Of a stretch of DNA of 64,000 bases, positions 41,786 to 53,851 are shown piece after piece. Numbering within the stretch: position 1 is the stretch's first letter; the number at the start of each line of letters is the position of its first letter. The DNA is from Alloascoidea africana (lineage: Eukaryota > Ascomycota > Alloascoideomycetes > Alloascoideales > Alloascoideaceae), in the NCBI GenBank assembly GCA_030581615.1, contig JAKTTT010000029.1:62001-126000 (forward strand), written 5' to 3'. Made by a program: the position numbers and the translations under genes. The notes beneath the pieces are model-generated. The model ran no database searches and was not told the DNA's origin. It saw only the letters and a list, made by a program, of their open reading frames with translations.

Positions 41786-44700
41786 CTAAGACGGCTCGGT
41801 TCCATATATTTCATGTCGATGAATGATCATAATCTTTAACAGTTGTTGAACTAAGCCTAGCTCAGATGACATGGTGCCGGTACCCGCTGGAGGTTGTCGT
41901 TGCTGTGCCATACCAGAAGAATCGTTTGCATTTTCACCTTGCTGTTGGGGAACAGGCTGTGGTTGAGCAGCGTGGTGCTCGCCTCCCGAAACAACAAAAC
42001 TCATTGAAAAGACAATTGCCAGATTCACGGCATGCATTCTATTCTGTTTTCCGTGTTCTTCGATACGGCCAAGATGCTCTATAAGCCGCTTCAAAAGGTT
42101 ATAGTTGTAAATAGGAAGTTTGGACAAAATTTGGCGTAGCGTATCAAACTGCGCAGACATTGCTCTATTCCACGCCTCTAACTCTGAAGGAGAGAGACTT
42201 GGGTTCTTGTTATCCTGTTGTTGAGATTGAGGATTTTCTTTAGATAATTGTATCAGGTTTTGAGAACACCTCAAAAACTCTGGGAACAGCTTCATTGTTA
42301 ATATGGGGGTAGGCAACTCTCTCAAGTAAAGCTTGAAACAGCCCGCCACAGTGTTGATATCAAACCATTTGTTATCCTCCATATTAACCTGACTTCCTTC
42401 ATCGAAAGCCTGCTTCAACGCGTTAACGCTTGCGTGTGAGCCAGGTATCCGATAAATTCCGACTTCGTCAAGTCCTCGAACTTCAATTTCTTGGAGTAGC
42501 GTTTCAACAACACGAGGAATTAAACCGTTTTCTCGTTCACATACAATGTGGAGAGGAACACCAAAGACTTTGGTATCATTACCCTTGATTGATTTGGAAA
42601 GATATGAAAACTTCTTTGCGATAGCAATTGCCCTGAGCCAAGCCTGTGCCTCTTGGTTTGACGTTGCTTGTAATGTGTACTCTTGATCATTTTTCGACAC
42701 AATTTTGAAAAGGCCATCAATTTCCGCGGAATGGATCAACAATGTAGAAGCTTCAGGCAGGTTAATTGTGAGAACAGGCTTTGCCTTGGGATCATAATTT
42801 TCAGTGATTACTGGAAGTTCATATATTGATACAGATCGATCATTTCCTGATCCACCCAATGCACTCCCATTATTCCCGCTTCCATTGACAAAACTGCTGA
42901 TGTTATTGGTTGAAACAGAAAATGGCCTAACGGATTTCAGCAAGTTCCCCAGTTTCAAAATTCCACCAAATTTTCGTTCTCCAACAACTGTACTGTCACT
43001 CTTGTCAGAGCTATTAGAATGTGAATTGTGATTCCCACCAGGACGTGCTGAATGTGCTCCTCCACCCGATTGTGATCCTTGATTCGGCTTTTGTTGAGAA
43101 CGTTTCAGTTGTCGCTCCAAAATGTCTTTCTGTCTCATGTCTCTTTTAATCTTTTCAACCTCGGCCTCAATGTGAGTTGTGAAAACTCTTGCTTTTTGTT
43201 CACTTTTAGGGTATTCTTTGCTCTCTTTGAAAGCTGTTTCCTTTGCCATTCGTTTATCAGGATACATTTGCTTTCTATTTAATGCAGCAGACCCGCCACT
43301 TCCACCAGTAATTGAGCCGTTCTTGCTGTTCACCGAACTTAGAGAATACTCGGTCTGAGAGATGGAATAATCATCCCCCATAACGTTATTCGAGGTTGAA
43401 ATAATCGAGGGAACACCGTGAAAGTTGCTCTGAGCTTGCATATCGACAAAGTTTGTGATACAGTTGTAGACATATCTTCGCTTGTCGAAATTGATCAAAT
43501 GGGAGTTTTCAATGGACATGTTGGGAACATAACAAACAATTTCCAAAAGTCTTTCAATAAGCCATCCTGCACACGGAGCTAACGGATCAAATGCATTCTC
43601 ACTTTGCAAATCTTGTTTTTGGAAAAATGGAATCATAGAGGATACGCTTTGCGCTTGTGGACTCCGACCAACAATCGTGCTTGCCCTTTTCCAGGAGTTT
43701 GCAAAAAACCTTGATTCGGGGCGCAGGATTGCGCGAGTGATTGCGCTTTCCAAAAACGCAGGGACTCGCGGTGATACCTGATTCTGTTGTGATACATCAG
43801 GAATGAAAATATCCATGGCTGACATTCTTGTTTGAATGACTCCAAGACTGTTTAGAAGAGACGTCATTCTACCAACACGGGTCTCTTTCTTAATTGTATA
43901 GTCACATATTCCATTTGTCAAAGCCGCTGAAATTGTGCCGTGAAGGGTTAGCAGTCTCCTTACAGAGTAAGGAAGCTTACTATAGACGAAATCCTCAGAA
44001 TTGGTACCTCTGTAGAGAGTGCACAACCAAGTATATACATTTTCAATAATCAAGTCCTCTTCGGATCCACTGTTTGTATAAGGAGGTTTAAACTTGAATA
44101 AATTTGTGGAGTGGACGCTCTGGAGCTCTAGTACTTCGAAAACGGAAAGCCAGTCAGACACAGTAACGCCGTTGAACACTTTTGCTATTATCGAATCAAT
44201 TTTTTCCACAAAAGTTTCAATTTCATACAGGTCACTAGTGACAGGTATTTGTGGTATAGTTTCCAAAATCTCATGCTGGGATAAGAATTTCTTAGGACTT
44301 TCCAAAGGTCGATAACTCTTCTTGATAAACAACTTTCTCAGCTCTTTGAAAAGAACAGTTATAGTGGAGTAATAATTTTCAATTTCTTGAAGACTTTCAG
44401 ACCCGTTCTTATGTTCGATAAAAGGGAACCGTTTCGGCCAGTCCAAAACCTCTTGATCCATAACTTTGAGAAAGTCCAGGAATGAAGCCTTCACGTCAAG
44501 ATCGTTTGTGAAATCGACAAAGTATTGGGAATTCCATAGAATTAGGGCCTCTAAAACACCAATTTGGACCTGGGCCACATATCTCCAGTTTATATCTGGG
44601 TCTGAATCGGTAACATCGCTATCCCAATCCAAAAACGAAGTTTCGCCGGTTGCAGATTCTTTAATTGGGCTAACAGGTTTTTTCTCGCTCACGCTCTCTT

Positions 44701-47700
44701 CATCGGTTAAGGAAGAAGACGATATGGAAGAAGAATCAGAGGAAGATGACTGTGATGAACTTTCCTGCAGGGCCAGAATTCTAGCGTTTCGTTTAGATAT
44801 AGATATGGAAACGGATTTGGCACCGATAAATCTTCGACTAAGCGCCTCCAACAGCATCATAGGCGAGCAGAAAGATCTATAGGTGGCGAAAAAAGTAAGG
44901 GTAAAGACGCCCATATCCATGTTCAACTGAGGGTAGATGTATCCACCACCATTTGCAGAATTTGCCGAGTAAGGACTTGTGGAGGTGGGAGGGTTCTCTG
45001 GGGTAATTGACTTTGGTGCTGATGAAACTTCAGGACCAAATGCGCTTGCACCGAGAATCAGAACGTCAACGAGATGCTCCAAACTTCCAGCTTTTGTGAA
45101 AACGGTTACGAGTCGGTCCAATTCGTCATTTGTTTCTGTGCTTTTTTCATCGGTGGTACTCGCTGTGGTAGTGGGGCTAACCATGCCGTGATGATGGTGT
45201 CCTGCAGATTCTCTGATCCCATCAGACTGAAGTCTTAGATTTGCACTCTGCGAGCTGAGTCTTTTACTTGTGGTTTCGACAACAAGACTACCAGGTCTCG
45301 AAGTCCTCAACACAGCTTCATTTTCGATCGATTTGAAAATTAGCGAATCAGAAACATAGTAAAGTTTGACACCAAAATTCAACAGATCTCTAATATTCTG
45401 TAAAAAAACGTGTCTACTTTGTGTCTTTGAGCTCAATTGAAGTGTTGAGAGGTCGATATCCGAAACCCCAGTAATTGTGGCAGATGGATTTAACTCATTT
45501 CGATTTTCGAGAGGTAATGTCTGGTGGTCATCTTGACTATGCGTCGACAATTGACTTAAAGTACTGCTACTTCCATAAGTGTTGAATCTCGATTTTTTCA
45601 AGAGCGAGGAGGAGCTAGAAGACGACGAGTTTTGATGCTGTTGACCAGACTTGTCCATTCCCACTGCACCCAACAACGATTTTTTCAAGAAAAGTCTATA
45701 ACTGGGGATAACATCCTCGAACAAAATGGGTACATAGGAACCCAGTACCAACGGTGTACGTGCCATGTAATGATACTGTAGATATTGTCCACTTAGATTC
45801 TGTTCAACAGCTAGAGATAGTCCCATCAGACTCTCAGGGTTGTAAGACTGGACATCATAAGGATGTGACAAGATCAAAATCAACAACTTTTGTATTATGG
45901 GGATTGGTTCTGCTTGAGAATCGAAAACCGCTGTATCGGATACTCGTTTCAAATATTCATCCCATCTCTCAAAGGCAAGTTTGACTCTTTTCACCCTCCT
46001 CTCACATTGAAGAATTGTCGTGTCGGGATCATAGCGCATGAACAAGTCTCCAAAGTAAGGAACAACGCGATCTTTACGGTAGGAAACTCCAATTCCTTGA
46101 GGTGCAAGAACATGGTACGTGTGTTTACTGGAAGCATTTGTACCTGCGGGACCATTTGTGGATCCAGTATTGTTTCCCGAACCGGAGATCAATTGACGTC
46201 TATCGAGATCAAAGATAACGGGAGACCACTCTTTCGCAACCAGGTCGTGTAAATCTTGGGGTAAAAGAGTCCATGTTTCCTTCAGTCTTAGTATAGGCGT
46301 TGAGCATACCATAGTTGCAATTGCAAGCCAACCAACCATGTCACCATTCTTTTCGAGCGCTGCGCCCAATTCGATCCATTTTGCCAAAAGTTTTGCTCGA
46401 TATGCGGGTTTGCGAATGCTTGTTCTATCACGGAACAAGTGCCGAACAATTATCCTCGAAAGAAAATGAGTGTTGCTCAGGTCGAAAATCAGCGGATTTA
46501 ATGTTGTATACTGGTATGAGGACTCCATCAACAGAGATAGATCCGTCATGGGGGACCAATGCGCTGAAAAATGCAACAATAGATTTGAAATTTGGTCTGC
46601 AAGAATGTTTACATCGGTGGCTAAGAATAACTCTGTTGGAATTGTGGGTACGTTTGCGGAATGGGAAGAATCTGCAGTGGATGAAGCGGCCAAGCCCTGT
46701 GAGAAGGAAGAGGTTGAAGACGAAGACTTTAAAGTTTTGGATTTCATCGAATGGTTATGAGAATACGAGTGTTTGTTATCCTTTGATTTTGCTGACTTGT
46801 CTCTATCGCGCTCATTATGACGGTCTCGGTCTCGGTCTCGGTCTCTATCGGTCAGCAGCTGATTGACATAATTCCTGTATCTGTCAAGAATGCTCGAATT
46901 CAGCTTGTTGTTGAATTTATTGTTGTTATTCAAGCTATCAGCCGTACCTAACTGTTTGCTAAAACTGATTGTATCACTCAAGAGCTTTTGTGTTTTGGAA
47001 ACGCTAAATTTTAGCTTTGTTGCTATAATGTCGTCATGGTGGGAAAGCAGTTCCAACAGGCGTAGAATATGTGAGAAAATGTTGGAGTCTATGAGGAAAC
47101 CAGGCAATTCATCCTGGATTATGGTCACAACTTTTTGTAGTCGTTGGGTTAAGAGCTGCTCCTGCATATTTGATATTGAAACAAACTGGGTGTTTTCGGG
47201 ATTGCCAGTAGAAGCGCTCGGATTTGAAGTTGAAATTGCAGTTGTGGTTGTTGATGATGATGATACCGCTGTTGCTGCTGTTGTGTTAAAATTAGGGCTA
47301 TCTTGTAGAGTTGTACTTTGGTGTCGGGGTTTTTGAAAATTGATATCTGCAGGATTTGAATTTGTCGGGCCGGGTCTTGAGCTGAAGCATTGAGTGTATT
47401 GGCAAAAATACTCGATTGCCGCGTCTAGATCGCCAATCAGAGGTATGTAGATGATCAGGTCATGGGCTAGTTTATCTTCTCTATTGTTATTGTTATTGCT
47501 GTCGTCGTCATTTTCGTGAGTTCGAGGACTGAAAAGAACCGTATGACAAATTGCCTCGAGAGTACCCGAGATTATTTCGCCCTCACTGTCAAACTTAAGA
47601 TCTGGATGTGGATAATGTGGACTGAAATAACGTATGGGCTCGAAATGGCCATGAGAAGAATACAAAGTCGTGTTCATGGATGTTGATCTTGGTCTCAATT

Positions 47701-49113
47701 GATTAGTAGCACCTGTACCTGATCCAGACTTGGACAGTGTGAGTGCAGAGGAATTTCTGGTGGTGTTCATTCCTATCTGCTTTTGGTTCTGAGACGAAAT
47801 TGGGTTTGTATTTGAATTAAAGTTTTGGTTTTGTGTATTCTTCGAGTTTGAGTGTCTTCTTCTCCCCTTGGTGGAAAAAGTGGTCTGGACATCATTTAGT
47901 TGGGCGCCTCCTATGATTGTTGCGTTCGCGTTTGCATTTGCATTCGCGTTTGGGTGGGGATCTGGTAGGAGAGGTTGTTGTTTAGGAAGGCCAGGAACAA
48001 AACATTTTATGCCAGTGTTTGAGGCCTTGTAGAGGTATAGTCTTGGACCACGCACAGCAGCACGGAACATTTTGAAGCTGTTCGAGTCCAAGTCGGAGGA
48101 CTCGCCCCATGTAGAGAACGTGGCTGTACCCCTGTTTATCCAGCCCTCCTTGATTAAGGTGGTGTCGAACGTTTCCATGGTGAAATTTTCAGGATTGACA
48201 GCATCAGTACCTCTAGCTCCAGCGGACGGTTTGACTGATGGGGGTAAAGTTGAAGTTGAGATTGAGCCAGGAACAGATCCCGAGACGGGTGCGATGCTGG
48301 AGGCCGCGCCGGACACGAGGGTCGAGTTGGATGCTGATCTCGAGATTTGGCTGGACTGATTTGGAACCGGCACCATTAGAGAACGGTTGGGTGTTGAGTC
48401 GACGGTGTCTAGGTTCGGTTAGTGAGTTTTGTCGAAATAACACGAAACACAAGGCTCTGGGGCATACCTATTCCCTCGGTGTTCAACGAGTGTGTATCAT
48501 GATTTGGGGCATTCCCTTCTGAGTTTGGTCTAGGAGATCTATAGTTTAACACGTACGATAAGGTGAGGTTAGATTGGGAGGGACGTCCCGAAAAAACGAG
48601 GCATAAACACAAGCAAAGAGCAAAAAATGTCGACAGACGAGAAGAAAAGGAGAGTATCAATGAAAGAAGGGGGTTGGGTGGTAGTTGTGGGGGGATTTTC
48701 TTCACTGTTGTGACAAAATGAGGATTATACAAGCAAGCTCACCTGTGGGCTTGAACTGAAGCTGATGTGTCTATAGATTTGCGGTAGGCCATGTCGTTGG
48801 GCGAGCACGCTTTGCTGGAGCCCGAAAAGCCAGCCGAGGGCAAGCTGGGGTCTGGCGACTCGTAGAGCAGGACCTGGGTGGAGCTGTTGGAGGGCTGCTC
48901 CTGGCCAGCACCCACGACACTCGACATGTTTAGGGTTGAGGAGGAGGCCTCTGCGCGGAAACTGGGCAACTTGGACAGCTTTGTGAGCCGCTGCTTGGCC
49001 GGGAGGCTCGAGGACGGGGCCGGGGCCATTCCGGGCGCGGCCTGGAGCGGCAGCGGCAGCGGTGGGTCTCTGGCAGGCCTGGTCTTGTTTCTGCTTCGGC
49101 CAGGCAGTCTCAT
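41786..49113 (-). CDS. BEM2: Rho GTPase-activating protein Bem2, three exons
   Basis: RhoGAP controlling polarity and cell-wall/Rho1-Cdc42 signalling. Spliced model: 49113-48743, 48538-48468, 48408-41786, giving 2354 residues (S. cerevisiae 2167). Exon 1 begins MRLPGRSRNKTRP and is basic and Pro/Ser-rich. Exon 2 is 71 bases (SPRPNSEGNAPN). Donors GTGAGC and GTATGC; CACTAACC branch in intron 2; phases 2 and 1 fit. The C-terminus has a PH domain followed by RhoGAP: FGVPLHIVCERE, the arginine finger in GLDEVGIYRIPG near residue 2133, and VAGCFKLYLRELPTPIL. A degenerate RasGEF-like region lies in the middle, as in ScBem2. Long Ser/Asn/Gln tracts are typical. Confidence 0.93.
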
Positions 49114-49260
49114 GGTCCGCGGATGGAGAGGAGAGGAGAGAAATCCAGTGGGCGCTCTTTTCCAGCCGGAGGAGGGGTGTACGGGTGTTTGGGGTAAGGC
49201 CGCCTCGACGAAGCGCTGCTATTTATTCAACATCTACTTCTGTCTACATAGTGAAGAGCT

Positions 49261-50271
49261 TCACGAAGTCCACCGCACCGCCCGTCGCGCGAGCTCCACG
49301 GCGCCGTCGTGGGTCGCGTTCCCGCCGATGAAGCCCGCCGCGTGAACGAAAATGCCCCCCGGCACGCCGCTGGCCTCGCTGAGCTGCTCGTCTCGCAGGC
49401 CTCTCCACGGCTCGGGCAGCGCTTTGCGGGACACAAACGAGCCGCTCGTCTCGGGCACGGCCTGGATTCGCCAGCTGCCCCCCGAGTCTGGGTAGATCGC
49501 GTAGAGCACGGGCAGGGCAAGGCCCATGTCCTTCTCCAGCTCGTGTAGGTGCTCCTTCCAGGGCAGAAACCTGTCGAACACCACTATCTGCTTCTCGTCC
49601 TCGGCCATGCTGACCAGAGCCTGTTGTACAAACTCCTTCGCAGGCAGCCAGGCCCTGCCGTAGTAGTCCATCATTCTTATGAACGTGGAGCCCATCAGCT
49701 CGCTGGCCTTGGCAAAGCCCGCGTCGAACGCTGCTGCAGTGTTTTCTTCATTCCATCGCGGGTTGAACTGGGATACCTGCGCGGGCAGCGTGATCTGGTG
49801 GTCCTTGAACAATGGCTTGCCGGACCCCTTGGGATAGGCCTTGATGCCGTTATCGTTCGCATCGATTGCCTCCATAAACTCCCGGTACAGCTTGTCGTGG
49901 AGGAGAGCCACGGACGCGCTCTCGATCGGCAATTCAAGGTACTCAGATATGATCTGTTTGCCAAAATGCTTCCAAACGAGCCCGGCACTACTGAGCTTGG
50001 TGTTGAAATCGGGCGCTCGGAACACCTCTTCGAACCCACGCTGGTGGTGGTCAAACCGCTTGACACTATCGTACTGGGCACCAACGTCCACAATGATGTC
50101 GCACGTTTCCAACAACTCGGGATCTCTGGTGCGGATCACAGTGGCATCTTTGTATGCCGCCAACGTTTTCAACAGATACACCGCGAGACTTTCGTCTGCG
50201 TGGAAACTTCCATTATGCGTTCCAATTTTCTTCATGCTGGATAGCTTTGCTTTCTTTGGTACCGGACTCAT
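49261..50271 (-). CDS. MYG1: Myg1-family DHH-like 3'-5' RNA exonuclease
   Basis: Conserved eukaryotic protein of the MYG1/UPF0160 family, a DHH-type phosphohydrolase fold; animal MYG1 is an RNA exonuclease acting in nucleus and mitochondria. 336 residues from the ATG at 50269-50271 (S. cerevisiae YER156C 338). MKKIGTHNGSFHADE and RFDHHQRGFEEVF carry the metal-binding His/Asp residues; VDVGAQYD is also conserved. The frame stays open upstream to a TTG at 50532 with a basic, aromatic sequence resembling a presequence, but there is no ATG, so it is not included. The gene is strikingly GC-rich compared with its AT-rich neighbours. Its stop is 147 bp upstream of the BEM2 ATG on the same strand. 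Confidence 0.93.
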   Translation of the reverse strand: MSPVPKKAKLSSMKKIGTHNGSFHADESLAVYLLKTLAAYKDATVIRTRDPELLETCDIIVDVGAQYDSVKRFDHHQRGFEEVFRAPDFNTKLSSAGLVWKHFGKQIISEYLELPIESASVALLHDKLYREFMEAIDANDNGIKAYPKGSGKPLFKDHQITLPAQVSQFNPRWNEENTAAAFDAGFAKASELMGSTFIRMMDYYGRAWLPAKEFVQQALVSMAEDEKQIVVFDRFLPWKEHLHELEKDMGLALPVLYAIYPDSGGSWRIQAVPETSGSFVSRKALPEPWRGLRDEQLSEASGVPGGIFVHAAGFIGGNATHDGAVELARRAVRWTS

Positions 50272-51175
50272 ATACGTAAACGTAAACGTGAAAGTACGAA
50301 CTGGGTGATGTTGCTGGCAACGATGGCTTAGTACTGGTTGTGTCAATCGTCGCAAGCAGAGCGTAGAGTGTCTAATCGTTGCAATTGTGATGGTTGCAAA
50401 GTTATAGTGTGGTGAAGATGAGATGAAAAATTTTGGGAGGTGGCTGCCCACCGCAATCTTTTGTACTGCGAACGACCAACAGCCAAAACCAGTCTGCCAG
50501 AACTGTGCGGACCAAACTTGGACTGAGGGCAATCGTACTCGCTGGGATAGTTTCGTGCCCGATTAGAGGTTGAGATTGAGGAATGAGGCTGTCATCGGCG
50601 TGATCGTGCTATATTCAAGATCGCATTGTGGTCCCTGGTATTGGACTCTTCTCGGCACTATCCATCTCACGTACTCTTCTCACAAGTAATCGGTAGCCGT
50701 AAAACAGGAACAAAAACAAAAAACAAAAAGCAAAAAACAAAACCATTCGTAATTGTGTCAAATTAGCCCGCCTTTTGTTTGCTCTAGCTGTTTCTGTTTG
50801 CCTATACTCCTTCGATGTGCCTCAGGCTCTGAGTCAGGGCCCTTGGATTACATGCAGTCACCAGCTCGCCTTGGGCCCCGGACCACCAGCCCACGAGGCC
50901 AGGCCCTACCGCCTGGCCTGCTCCTCTATCGTGACAAGCGGACACTTTGTTCCGTCCGCCGTCTGCCGTTTCGTGCTCCAGTGCTCTCTCCTTTGCCTGT
51001 ATGGTGGAGGTGGTGTCTTGATCCCAAGATCGACTAAAGACATTTCCGCTTCGCATCCTGCTCCTCGCTTCCCTCCTCCTCCACCAACCCCCAGCGGAAA
51101 GAGAGATCGACTTCGGAAAGCCTTGTATCCGCGACCGTCTCGGCAGAGGACTACTGAATTCTCTCCCAGTGCCAA
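50272..51175. other. Divergent MYG1-PDC2 promoter region
   Basis: About 900 bp. It contains an AACAAAAAACAAAAA-type A-rich run (50705-50743) and then a GC-rich leader to the PDC2 ATG. No gene recognised; overlapping ORFs in several frames come from the GC-rich composition. Confidence 0.45.
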
Positions 51176-53851
51176 ATGTCTTCTTCCTACACGATAAAGG
51201 AGAAAATCGAGATATGCCTAAAAGCCGAGGCGAATCCGAAGATGACCCAGTTCGAACTCGCCAACTGGGTCAAGGTCAAATGCAACAAGCCTTTCCCCCC
51301 GTCGCAAACCACAATTTCCAGGATCCTCGCAAGTAAAGACAAGCTGATCACGGCCAAAAATCACGAACTTGTGACTAAGCGACGACGGCCGGTTAAAAAC
51401 CCGCTGCTGCACAAGGTTCTGCTGGAGTGGATAACCCAGAGTGCCTGGACCTCCACAGTTGTAATCTCACCTGCTGTCATAGTAAGCACCGCTTCTAGAA
51501 TATGGAACAAGTTGAGCGTTGAGGACAGAGAAGGAGACGGAACTTTTACGCATCGGTGGTGCAATAACTTTTTAATAAGGCACGACTTTAATATCCACAA
51601 ACTGGCCCAACAGGTCCAGAAACCTTCCAAAGTATGGGACATTTCGGAAAGTAGCGAAATCAAAGACCTGTTGGAATCCACAAATACAAAAGTACAGGAC
51701 ATTTTCACCGTCGATGAAATCCATCTATGCTATTCCTACCCTTTACTCGATACCGATGATGATCCGAGTCAACAGGTGTTGAAAGACCGAAACGTGACAG
51801 TTGTATTGGGCGCAAACGTTGACGGATCCGAAAAGTTTGATCCACTAATTGTCGGCAGATACGAAAATATGGCTTGTTTTAGAGGAAGACCGATCCAGAA
51901 GGTCGGAAACAAGCTAGGAGTGTTATACAGGAGTAATAAAAAATGTTGGCTTACAGCCACAATGTTTTACGACTGGCTCGTCACTCTGGACAAGAAGATG
52001 CAAGCCGCAAGTAGGAAGATAGTTTTGATTATCGACGACTCATATTCCCATCGATGTGTGAACATGAAGTTGAGCAACATAACTCTGATATACACACGGT
52101 CCACATCCTGTTTCTTACCCATGAGCTGGGGGCTTCTAGATGATTTTAAATGCCTTTATCGAATTCACCACTATAGCCATATTCTCCACAGCAAACAAAA
52201 GAGCTTTGATGTGTCAATGTACCAGGCAATGGAATGGATTAAACAGAGTTGGTCTGAATTGTCCAGGGGTAAAATCATCAAAAGCTGGAATTACTCTGGT
52301 TTAATCAACGATCCACCAAAGCAGCGATTAAACAATGAAAACCTGATTCGAAGTGATCTATGTAACAATACAGAGCAACTGGAAAACATTTTAAAACAAT
52401 TTCGCAAAACTGTTCCTGGTTGTGAGAACGCGGTTGATGTGAATGATTTGTTGACTCTGGAAGATGAACAGAGAACGTTTTTCGCTTCCGATGAGGAGCT
52501 TATCGAAGCATCCATTATCGATGAGTACGAACCAGGATACCCAGGAGCACAGGCCACAGAGAAGGTTAAAAAGGAGAAAAAAAAACAATTGAGTCTTGTC
52601 CAGAAAGAAGAGAATGCTAGTCCAGATCCACGGCAGCACCAGCACCAGCACCAGCACCAGACCAAAAATAACGAGGGCGGACCTCCTGCAAATACTGAAC
52701 TCGTGGATTATGATAACAGTATCGCAGGCTCCAGTTCTCCTCTTCCACACCTGTCCGATATCAGATCTATGCTGATACCCAATGATGGTGACGATTCCCG
52801 ACCGATAATGCACACTCCAGAAGGCACGGTGTCGAGATCTCTATCGTCTTTCCCACCGTTCATGCTACCCGAATCCCAGCCCCAACTCACCTCGCAAGAC
52901 CAATCGATATCTCATTTTCTCTTCAGCACCGGCGGCGTCCATGACTTTGGAGGTGGGCCCAGACACACAGGCGTGGGTCTTCCCAACGGACCGATAACGG
53001 GCCCTGGGCCCGCTGGGCCCTCTAACACTTCTGGAACCAATGGCACCCAGGCACCAAGTCCGGCCATCCTACCAGCATACCCGTCACCTTCCTCTACGTC
53101 ATCACAAGGTGCTGGAGTCGCGGGAGGCTCTGGTGTTGGAAATGTGGCTCTTGCAGGCTCCCAGATATCCAGACATGCAAGTCCCTTTTCTGCCTTCTCA
53201 CCACATGTTCCCATAACGCTTCCATCACCACACGCTCTCTCGAATGCCTCCTCGATGATCCATCCGCTCAAAGAGGACTCGTTTCCGAGCCCGAGACCTT
53301 TTGGTCTTTCAGCTCCTTCTCCTTCCTCTTCTGCTTTCCAATCTTCCCATCCTTTAAATCTGAGCCTGGTAGCGCCCACTGTATCTGCCTCTGCCACCAC
53401 TCCAATAATGGCTCGCAATTCCAATTCACCTCTTTCTATTAAACCGGGTTTCCGACCTGGCAGTGTAAGCTCTAAAGGAGGGGGCATCACCAAATTGGGA
53501 CGAACAAACTCTTCCATCACTCTTCCTACCCCGACAGCATCCTGGTCTACGCCCGCGCTTGCACTTTCTTTAAGACAAAAGCTCACGCTGATTTCGGATC
53601 TGGTGAGTGCAATTAACAGTGGAGAGATTCCTGATTTTTCAAGATCTACAGTCGATGAGATGAAGGCGGTGTTGCAAACCTATAATCGAGAATACCAACG
53701 GTTGATTTCTTCCGCAGATAGTGAGCAAGAGAATGGGAACGAGGATGGGAAAGAAATAACTGATAATAACAATGTTGCGGGTCTGGATAGTTCGAATGTG
53801 TCTTCCTCCACTAACTCGCCTCAAGTCAAGGTTGAAAAATCGGCATTATAA
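51176..53851 (+). CDS. PDC2: Pdc2-type transcription factor, domesticated CENP-B/pogo transposase
   Basis: Activator of pyruvate decarboxylase and thiamine-related genes in yeast. 891 residues (ScPdc2 925). The N-terminus YTIKEKIEICLKAEANPKMT and SQTTISRIL (HTH) closely follow Pdc2, as do HRWCNNFLIRHDFNI (CENP-B HTH) and KKCWLTATMFYDWLV. The DDE fold keeps Asp in DIFTVDEIHL and in IIDDSYSHRC. The third acidic position, PLD in pogo transposases, reads PMSWG here; Pdc2 of Saccharomyces has also lost this Asp, so the protein should be catalytically dead. The C-terminal half is Pro/Ser/Gly-rich, a probable activation region, with a His/Gln repeat (QHQHQHQ) from a CACCAG array. Start ATG at 51176. 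Divergent from MYG1. Confidence 0.9.
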   Translation: MSSSYTIKEKIEICLKAEANPKMTQFELANWVKVKCNKPFPPSQTTISRILASKDKLITAKNHELVTKRRRPVKNPLLHKVLLEWITQSAWTSTVVISPAVIVSTASRIWNKLSVEDREGDGTFTHRWCNNFLIRHDFNIHKLAQQVQKPSKVWDISESSEIKDLLESTNTKVQDIFTVDEIHLCYSYPLLDTDDDPSQQVLKDRNVTVVLGANVDGSEKFDPLIVGRYENMACFRGRPIQKVGNKLGVLYRSNKKCWLTATMFYDWLVTLDKKMQAASRKIVLIIDDSYSHRCVNMKLSNITLIYTRSTSCFLPMSWGLLDDFKCLYRIHHYSHILHSKQKSFDVSMYQAMEWIKQSWSELSRGKIIKSWNYSGLINDPPKQRLNNENLIRSDLCNNTEQLENILKQFRKTVPGCENAVDVNDLLTLEDEQRTFFASDEELIEASIIDEYEPGYPGAQATEKVKKEKKKQLSLVQKEENASPDPRQHQHQHQHQTKNNEGGPPANTELVDYDNSIAGSSSPLPHLSDIRSMLIPNDGDDSRPIMHTPEGTVSRSLSSFPPFMLPESQPQLTSQDQSISHFLFSTGGVHDFGGGPRHTGVGLPNGPITGPGPAGPSNTSGTNGTQAPSPAILPAYPSPSSTSSQGAGVAGGSGVGNVALAGSQISRHASPFSAFSPHVPITLPSPHALSNASSMIHPLKEDSFPSPRPFGLSAPSPSSSAFQSSHPLNLSLVAPTVSASATTPIMARNSNSPLSIKPGFRPGSVSSKGGGITKLGRTNSSITLPTPTASWSTPALALSLRQKLTLISDLVSAINSGEIPDFSRSTVDEMKAVLQTYNREYQRLISSADSEQENGNEDGKEITDNNNVAGLDSSNVSSSTNSPQVKVEKSAL

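Noticed and set aside
50272-50532. Upstream extension of MYG1
   Set aside because: Begins at TTG with no ATG; without it the length matches the yeast orthologue.
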